Positions 58,794 to 64,000 of a stretch of 64,000 bases of DNA are shown here, in pieces. The notes under the pieces were generated by a model that made no database searches, was not told the origin of the DNA, and saw nothing but the letters and a program-made list of their open reading frames with translations. Source of the stretch: CAYJLF01 sp964371055 (lineage in GTDB: Bacteria; Eisenbacteria; RBG-16-71-46; CAIMUX01); the NCBI GenBank assembly GCA_964371055.1, contig CAYJLF010000012.1:103309-167308 (forward strand), read 5' to 3'. Made by a program: the position numbers and the translations under genes. Positions within the stretch are counted from its first letter, which is position 1. Each line of letters starts with the position of its first letter.

Positions 58794-59534
58794 CTATCCC
58801 TTCGGCCGGATCCGCGCCAGACCGCCGTCGATTCCCAGGACCTGGCCCGTGACCCAGCTCTGCCCCGGATCGAGCAGCCAGGCGATCCCCGATGCCACCT
58901 CGGTCGCCTCCCCGATGCGACCCAGTGCGTGCATCGCGGTCGTCGCCTTGAGCGAGGCCTCGGATCCGGTGATCCGCGCGGTGAGCGGCGTTCGCGTGAG
59001 CCCGGGGGCGACACAGTTGACGCGGATGCCACGCGACGCGTAGGACGCCGAGGCCGCCAGGCAGAGACCGATGACCCCCGCCTTCGCGGCGGCGATCGCT
59101 TCGTGGTTGGCAAGTCCCACCTGCGCCGCGGCGGAGGAGACGAGCACGATCGATCCGCCCGGCGGTAACAAGGTGCGGACGGCGGCCCTGACAATGTGGA
59201 AGGACGTGGTGAGGTTGACCGTCAGAACGCTGTTCCACTCTTCGTCCGTCGTGATATGGACCGGCTTCAGCAGGAGCGATCCAATGCAATTGGCGATGCC
59301 ATGGATGGAACCGTGGCGTTGCCCGGCGTCCTTGAGACAGGCTTCGATCTCTTCCGGGTGCATCGGGTCGATGACGCTCTCGACCACCGGAATGCCAGCA
59401 AGATGCTCCTGGAGTTTCGCGCGGTCACGAGCGATCGCGATGACCGTCGCGCCTTCGCCGGCCAGTCTTCGGCAGAGGGCGGAACCAATCCCGCCTGTCG
59501 CGCCGAAGACCGCGTACACCTGTCCTGTCTTCAT
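58794..59534 (-). CDS. SDR-family oxidoreductase lacking the catalytic Tyr
   Basis: A 246-residue short-chain dehydrogenase-like protein with the Rossmann motif VFGATGGIGSAL and N-A-G-like NCIGSLLL. The catalytic segment reads NHEAIAAAKAGV, so the usual Y-x-x-x-K has Ile in place of Tyr (I-A-A-A-K), with Ser of SS-A-A-A conserved. SDRs of this NHEAIAAAK type form a distinct group. It may be a non-classical reductase. It precedes the membrane protein and follows CIA30 on the same strand. Confidence 0.88.
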   Translation of the reverse strand: MKTGQVYAVFGATGGIGSALCRRLAGEGATVIAIARDRAKLQEHLAGIPVVESVIDPMHPEEIEACLKDAGQRHGSIHGIANCIGSLLLKPVHITTDEEWNSVLTVNLTTSFHIVRAAVRTLLPPGGSIVLVSSAAAQVGLANHEAIAAAKAGVIGLCLAASASYASRGIRVNCVAPGLTRTPLTARITGSEASLKATTAMHALGRIGEATEVASGIAWLLDPGQSWVTGQVLGIDGGLARIRPKG

Positions 59535-59650
59535 CGTGCCTCCGTCGACTCGTCCAGGTGCGGGTCGGCTGGTCCATCACCGGGAAACTCTTCCGGCCGG
59601 CGAGAGTCCTGTTGTCTGACGAGCCCCTCTTCGGCCGCTGGAGCAGACCG

Positions 59651-60238
59651 CTATCGGTACAGCTCGATTCTGGCCACGGCGACATCGGCGCTGAACGCCT
59701 TCTTTGCGGCCACGACGCCGATGCGTTCGAGGCGGCTCGGGTCGAGGGCCGTGCGCAGATTCTCGGGCCGAAACGCCGCGAAGGGGATGTCGATCTCGCG
59801 CCACTGTCCATCGGCCGGAAAGGCCGCCTGGTAGTACTGCCACGGCTGTCGCGTGTCGCCGGTGCGCAGGTGGATGTAGTAGGTCTCTCCGCTGCCTCTC
59901 GCCGTGAGACGGATGCCGCGGAAGGCGCCCGCATCGAGAGGTCGATTCTGCTGGCGGAGGGAAAGGGCGACCTGGACGAACCCTCCGTTGTTCTCGAGCG
60001 AGACCTGCCCTCGAAGCCGCAGGCAGGGGCGTTGCGCGAGAGTGTCACGCCCGGCCGAACCTCGCGAGACCCCGCCCATGACCTGGTCGGTGAACGTCTG
60101 CCACTCGGTTCCCAGGGCCGACGTCCCGTCGTTTCGGGAGAAGTCATCGATGAGCAAAGACCTCGGTCCCTCCTCGATCGGGCCGCCGGTCGGCCCGAGT
60201 GAGATCAGAGCGAGCAGCATACAGGTGATCGGTGTCAT
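59651..60238 (-). CDS. CIA30-family protein
   Basis: A 195-residue protein with a short signal-like start (PITCMLLALISLGPTGGPI). The CIA30 core includes LLIDDFSRNDGTSALGTEWQ then TFTDQVMGGVSRGSAGRD, a conserved D-x-V-M-G-G-x-S motif, GGFVQVAL, GIRLTARGSGETYYI, and the closing VAVARIELYR. CIA30 proteins assist complex I assembly in mitochondria; the bacterial versions are carbohydrate-binding-like beta-sandwiches of unknown role, frequent in LitR clusters. ATG at 60236-60238. Confidence 0.85.
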   Translation of the reverse strand: MTPITCMLLALISLGPTGGPIEEGPRSLLIDDFSRNDGTSALGTEWQTFTDQVMGGVSRGSAGRDTLAQRPCLRLRGQVSLENNGGFVQVALSLRQQNRPLDAGAFRGIRLTARGSGETYYIHLRTGDTRQPWQYYQAAFPADGQWREIDIPFAAFRPENLRTALDPSRLERIGVVAAKKAFSADVAVARIELYR

Positions 60239-60510
60239 GTCTTCCTGATTCCAGGTTTGCGACGGGTGGACCGGCATGGCAGAGTCAGCTTGCCTGCCAG
60301 GTCGAGAACCAGCGTAGCAGAATGGCCTCGGGCCTGGGGCTGCCTTCGTGACCTCGGGCGGGCAGGGCACGAAGTCCCGGAGAAAGTGGAGATGTCGTTG
60401 GAGCCGGAACGAAGACCCGAGTCTTGGATCGTCAAGGGCGCCGGGGCGTCCGAAGTCCGGGGCGACCTCTTTCCGATGCGGCAGGGCCTCGCCCGCGTCG
60501 CGGAGCGGGA

Positions 60511-61845
60511 ATGAGCGTCCGGCGGTTCGTGCGCCGGTCGAGAGTCGCAGCCGGCGCTTCCGAGCTCTTCGCCTGGCACGGGCGTCCCGGGGCCTTCGAG
60601 CGGTTGACCCCGCCTTGGGAACCGGTCGAAGTGATCCATCGAACGGGCACGATTCGGGATGGAGACCGCATCGTTCTGGCGATGCGGGCCGGGCCGTTCC
60701 GCCTTCGCTGGATCGCGGAACATCGGGACTTCCAGGAAGGGCGTCGATTCCGCGATGTGCAGATCCGGGGACCGTTCCGCCGCTGGGAACATACCCATGA
60801 GATGATCCCCGATGGCCCGCAGGCCTCCACGCTGGAAGACCGGATCGAGTACGAGCTGCCGCTCTCTCCGCTCAGTGATTGGGCGGCCGGGGCGATCGTT
60901 CGGCGCAAGCTCGATCGCATGTTCACCTACCGGCACGAGGTCACGCAGGGCGACCTGTCCGTGCATGCGCGGCTGGGAGGAAGGCGACCGATGAACGTCC
61001 TCGTGACCGGATCATCGGGCTTGATCGGCTCGTCGCTCTGTCCCTTTCTGACGACGGGCGGTCACCGGGTGACACGCCTTGCCCGCGGATCGACGGAGAT
61101 CCCCTCGGGGATCGACGCAGTCGTGCACCTGGCGGGAGAGAGCGTCGCGGGCCGTTGGAGCCGGGCGAAGAAGGGGCGGATTCTCGAAAGCCGACGGGAG
61201 GGAACGCGGCGTCTCTGCGAGGCGATCGGTCGCCTCGATGCGCCGCCACCGGTGCTCGTCTGCGCGTCCGGGGTCGGCTTCTACGGAAACCGGGGCGATG
61301 AGATCCTGACCGAGGACAGTCCCGGCGGAACCGGGTTCCTCCCCGACGTCTGCGCCGCGTGGGAGTCTGCGTGCGACCCCGCGCGCGAGCGGGGGATACG
61401 GGTGGTGCACCTCCGGACCGGCATCGTCTTGAGCGGGGCCGGCGGCGCGCTGGCCAGGATGGTCCCTCCCTTCCGCCTCGGCCTGGGGGGACCGCTCGGC
61501 ACCGGGAATCAGTTCATGAGCTGGATTGCGATGGACGACCTGGTGGGAATCATCGTCTTCGCTCTAATGAACGACTCGATCGCGGGGCCGGTCCATGCCG
61601 TCGCCCCGCAGCCCGCGACCAACGCTGAGTTCACGCGCGCGCTGGGGCGTGTCCTGAGTCGACCCGCGTTCCTGCCGATTCCCTCCTTCGCCCTGAGGCT
61701 GGCGTTCGGTGAGGGTGCGGACGAGATGCTCCTCGCCGGCCAGCGGGTCGTTCCGGAGCGGCTTCGGGCCGCCGGCTTCGAGTGGCGTTATCCGGAGCTG
61801 GACCGGGCTCTGCGACACGTGCTTGGGGTGAAGCCATCGACATAA
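60511..61845 (+). CDS. SRPBCC-TIGR01777 fusion protein (sugar-nucleotide epimerase-like)
   Basis: A 444-residue protein starting at ATG 60511. Residues 1-~160 are an SRPBCC ligand domain (ELFAWHGRPGAFERLTPPWE; ADHRD-like WIAEHRDFQEG). Residues 167-444 are a TIGR01777/YfcH-type extended SDR: MNVLVTGSSGLIGSSLCPFL, DAVVHLAGESVAGRW, SR-E-G-T-R, CASGVGFYGNRGD and VHLRTGIVLSGAGGALARMV. The fusion is common in LitR/CarH clusters. Function unknown. Divergent from CIA30 across 272 bases. Confidence 0.9.
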   Translation: MSVRRFVRRSRVAAGASELFAWHGRPGAFERLTPPWEPVEVIHRTGTIRDGDRIVLAMRAGPFRLRWIAEHRDFQEGRRFRDVQIRGPFRRWEHTHEMIPDGPQASTLEDRIEYELPLSPLSDWAAGAIVRRKLDRMFTYRHEVTQGDLSVHARLGGRRPMNVLVTGSSGLIGSSLCPFLTTGGHRVTRLARGSTEIPSGIDAVVHLAGESVAGRWSRAKKGRILESRREGTRRLCEAIGRLDAPPPVLVCASGVGFYGNRGDEILTEDSPGGTGFLPDVCAAWESACDPARERGIRVVHLRTGIVLSGAGGALARMVPPFRLGLGGPLGTGNQFMSWIAMDDLVGIIVFALMNDSIAGPVHAVAPQPATNAEFTRALGRVLSRPAFLPIPSFALRLAFGEGADEMLLAGQRVVPERLRAAGFEWRYPELDRALRHVLGVKPST

Positions 61846-61885
61846 CGCAGTCACCGTGATCTGTTCGGCATGGTGCGGGCCGGCC

Positions 61886-62890
61886 TCAGACCGTCCCCGT
61901 CCTCTCGCTCCGCAGCCTCGCGAGAACTTCCTGGAATGTGCGGATGTCGGTGACGATCTGCGCTCCTATCCTCTGGAGGACCGGTCGGTACGAGGTGGCC
62001 GCAGGCCCTCCCACGATGATCTGTACCGATCTGGGCAGGCGTTCGCGCAACTCCAAGAGTTCCGCCCCGAGTTTGGGGTCATCTGCCGGGTAGACGAGGC
62101 TCAACGCGACGACCTCGGCTCGCACCTGCTCCGCCGCGCGCGCGATGTCGCGGGCGGGGAGGTCTGTGCCGAGGTAGACGACGCGCCACCCCCCCGCCTG
62201 CGCGGTCGAAGCCGCCAAGATCGCGCCCAACTCGTGCCTCTGCCCGGCGGGCGTGGTCACGATAGCCAGTGGGGCGGTGGGTTCGGCGGGGGGCCACACG
62301 AGCAGGCGAGTGACTGTCTGACGCACGACGATGGTCGCCAGGTGCTCGCTGTACGCATCGAGCTTTCCCTTCTGCCAGAGCTCGCCCAGCGTGACCATCA
62401 GGGGGACGATGATTCCCTCGATAAGCTCCATCGAGCCGAGTGACATCAGCGCCCGGTTGAGAATCGCCTCCAATCGGGGCCCGTCGAGGTCGCGGACCGC
62501 CTCCATGCACTCCTCGACCAGGGACGCCGCCGTGCCGGTACCGGGATCGGCCGATGGCCTCATCCCGGCCGATGGCCGGGTTCCCGGAGCGCCTGGTGCC
62601 GGGGTGGGGGATGGGGGGACGTTCCCCGTAGCCTCTTCATCGTCGCGCACCAGAGCCTCGAGCGACTCGATCGAGAGGTGGGATACATCTCCCACGCGCC
62701 GGCCGGAGAGAATCGTGCGCCGCACGAGCCTGAGACGCTCGATGTCGGAATCGGAGTAGACCCTGCGACCGGTTGTCGTGCGCTCGGGGGTGACCAGGCC
62801 GTAGCGCTTCTCCCAGACACGGAGAACCTCGGGGGTCAGACCGGTTCGTCGGGCGACGACCCGGATGGGATGCCGTTTCTCATCGGGCAT
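61886..62890 (-). CDS. LitR/CarH-type B12-dependent MerR regulator
   Basis: A 334-residue light-sensor repressor. The N-terminal MerR HTH is RRTGLTPEVLRVWEKRYGLV, then TGRRVYSDSDIERLRLVRR. A linker rich in Pro/Gly (about 90-135) precedes the B12-binding-2 domain, with the AdoCbl photosensor motif W-x9-E-H (LWQKGKLDAYSEH). The B12 domain has QRHELG, matching E/D-x-H-x-x-G except that the first acidic residue is Gln. CarH/LitR hold DNA in the dark with adenosylcobalamin and release it in light, inducing photoprotective genes. The start at 62890 is chosen because of MPDEKRHPIRVVA. Confidence 0.9.
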   Translation of the reverse strand: MPDEKRHPIRVVARRTGLTPEVLRVWEKRYGLVTPERTTTGRRVYSDSDIERLRLVRRTILSGRRVGDVSHLSIESLEALVRDDEEATGNVPPSPTPAPGAPGTRPSAGMRPSADPGTGTAASLVEECMEAVRDLDGPRLEAILNRALMSLGSMELIEGIIVPLMVTLGELWQKGKLDAYSEHLATIVVRQTVTRLLVWPPAEPTAPLAIVTTPAGQRHELGAILAASTAQAGGWRVVYLGTDLPARDIARAAEQVRAEVVALSLVYPADDPKLGAELLELRERLPRSVQIIVGGPAATSYRPVLQRIGAQIVTDIRTFQEVLARLRSERTGTV

Positions 62891-62907
62891 GGCCAGATCT
62901 CCTGTGC

Positions 62908-62922
62908 GCCGGTCAAACCGGC
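62908..62922. repeat. Inverted repeat upstream of the LitR/CarH gene
   Basis: GCCGGT, CAA, ACCGGC: a perfect hexamer dyad ending 18 bases before the litR start codon (minus strand). A candidate operator for autoregulation; it does not resemble the known CarH site directly. Confidence 0.4.
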
Positions 62923-62984
62923 GAGGTGTAGTGAATGAAAGAGTCATACGGTAAAGGGTTAGCGACCCACACCGGCCCCGAGCC

Positions 62985-63347
62985 GTGCGGAGTCGTCCGC
63001 GAGGACGGCGCCGAAGCGTCGGCAGGGGTACGGGCGGGCCGGGTATTCAGCCGCGTAAGTAGACTCATCCAGGGTGCCGACGCTGTAGGAGAAAGCGGAA
63101 GGCCACACCGGGCATGTCGATATCGCGAGACGTGCTCGGACCCTGCGCGGTCAGAGACCCCGTGCACGCTCGGAATCACCTCGCATGGGAACCGGGAGAT
63201 CCCAGGGCCTCCCGCGGAAGATGGAACCGCGGGACGTGTCGGGAAGCCGAAAGGCGTACGCCGATGATGTACGACCCTGGGAAGTCGGACGGCCCCGAAG
63301 TACCGGGGAAGCCGCCGAACGAAGCTGGGCGACCGGCCGAGGAGGTG
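62985..63347 (+). ncRNA. Probable 5' structural part of a group II intron
   Basis: The sequence from GTGCG at 62985, a plausible group II 5' end, to the reverse transcriptase start is gene-free and full of short GC dyads, as expected for intron domain I. The exact 5' end is not certain: several G-T-G-C-G occurrences exist and domain V lies beyond the window. Inferred from the following RT gene. Confidence 0.45.
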
Positions 63348-64000
63348 GTGGAGGGAAGGGGGCTGGCCAAAGGGAATCCGAACCAGCAAAACGCGTCCCG
63401 GACCCAGTGCCGGACCGACGCGCCCAGTGCGCTGGAGCGGGTACGTCAACAAGCCAGAAGAGACGGGAAGATGCGGTTCACCGCGCTCCTGCACCACATC
63501 GATGACCCGGTCCGCCTGGAGCGGGCCTACTTCGGACTGAAGAAGGACGCGGCCCCGGGAGTGGACGGAGAGACGTGGCGGCACTACGGCGAGAACCTGG
63601 GAGGAAACATCCAGGATCTCTCCGAAAGGCTGAAGCGAGGAGCCTACCGAGCGAAGCCGGTCCGCAGGGCGTACATCCCCAAGACCGACGGGCGGCAACG
63701 GCCGCTCGGAGTCACCGCGCTGGAGGACAAGATCGTCCAGCGGGCGACGGTCGAGGTGCTGAACGCCATCTACGAGACCGACTTCCTTGGGTTCTCCTAC
63801 GGGTTCCGACCGGGGCGCAGCCAGCACAACGCGCTGGACGCGCTCTACGTCGGACTCCTGACGAGGAAGGTGAACTGGGTGCTCGATCTGGACATCCGTG
63901 GCTTCTTTGATGCCATCAGCCACGAATGGCTGGTCAAGTTCGTCGAGCACCGCATCGCGGACCGGCGCGTCGTGCGGCTCATCCAGAAATGGCTGAACGC
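63348..64000 (+). CDS. ltrA: Group II intron reverse transcriptase/maturase, truncated by the right edge
   Basis: About 217 residues are visible. GTG at 63348 with GAGGAG upstream is the likely start (an ATG at 63471 is also in frame). Following LAKGNPNQQNASRTQCRTDA comes the RT start: VRLERAYFGLKKDAAPGVDG (RT0), VRRAYIPKTDGRQRPLGVTA (RT1), EDKIVQRATVEVLNAIYE (RT2), FLGFSYGFRPGRSQHNAL (RT3), and VLDLDIRGFFDAISHEWL (RT4). The YADD motif, maturase domain and endonuclease are off the window. Typical maturase of a bacterial retroelement. Confidence 0.92.
   Translation, partial: MEGRGLAKGNPNQQNASRTQCRTDAPSALERVRQQARRDGKMRFTALLHHIDDPVRLERAYFGLKKDAAPGVDGETWRHYGENLGGNIQDLSERLKRGAYRAKPVRRAYIPKTDGRQRPLGVTALEDKIVQRATVEVLNAIYETDFLGFSYGFRPGRSQHNALDALYVGLLTRKVNWVLDLDIRGFFDAISHEWLVKFVEHRIADRRVVRLIQKWLN

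Noticed and set aside
58348..59289. A 313-residue leftward protein from 59289
   Set aside because: Only the last 144 residues form a membrane protein; the rest lies in the SDR gene in another frame.

Overview
The window is GC-rich DNA from a Gram-negative bacterium: there are several TolC-type outer-membrane factors, lipoproteins and RND pumps. It holds no rRNA, complete tRNA or housekeeping operon, so the lineage cannot be fixed. The gene style (HME-RND metal operons, TIGR01777/CIA30/LitR light cluster, RX4HXY HEPN/MNT pair, group II intron) would fit an uncultivated high-GC phylum such as Eisenbacteria or Gemmatimonadota, but that is a guess. Much of the window is accessory DNA.

Region 1 (1-13.1 kb) looks like a mobile island. 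It has an AbrB/RelE-type toxin-antitoxin pair and a tightly overlapping leftward operon of an XRE regulator, two related winged-helix-like proteins and two different RuvC-like nucleases. A divergent control region carries DnaA-box-like 9-mers. Then come small genes, a large serine recombinase, and two leftward cargo genes resembling defence proteins: a DUF2971-TPR protein and a TIR protein with a YD-like tail. A degraded copy of the recombinase 3' end lies between the two cargo genes.

Region 2 (13.7-35.0 kb) is metal homeostasis, all rightward. The first run is a secreted Cys/His protein, CzcC, CzcB, CzcA, a PII-like protein, a degenerate sensor kinase, a VKOR-DsbA-DsbA-like fusion, a small membrane protein with a CC motif, an exported protein and a Zn/Cd/Pb-type P1B ATPase. 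The second run is a Cys-rich secreted protein, a lipoprotein with C-x-E-H...C-x-x-C modules, a CzcB carrying the same module, CzcA, and a lipoprotein with two BsuPI-like domains and a Met-rich loop.

Region 3 (35.1-45.9 kb) is a chain of modules delimited by four related repeat loci (A-D). Three loci carry two short sequences resembling the 3' end of ssrA (tmRNA) or a tRNA, and the fourth carries one. All have GGACTC-like iterons at an exact 10-bp period. The modules carry an S41-type protein with a PadR remnant and a HepT/MntA pair; a VapBC pair split by an IS3 element that itself contains an IS30 element; and a GerMN-type protein lacking a start plus an AAA/DUF4143 ATPase.

Region 4 (45.9-58.2 kb) has a TetR-controlled tripartite ABC efflux operon. 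It is followed by an RcnR/FrmR-type regulator with a recognisable operator and a third RND metal pump operon.

Region 5 (58.3-62.9 kb) is a probable light/B12-responsive cluster: a LitR/CarH-type MerR regulator, an SRPBCC-TIGR01777 fusion, CIA30, a Tyr-less SDR and a membrane protein. The window ends inside a group II intron reverse transcriptase.
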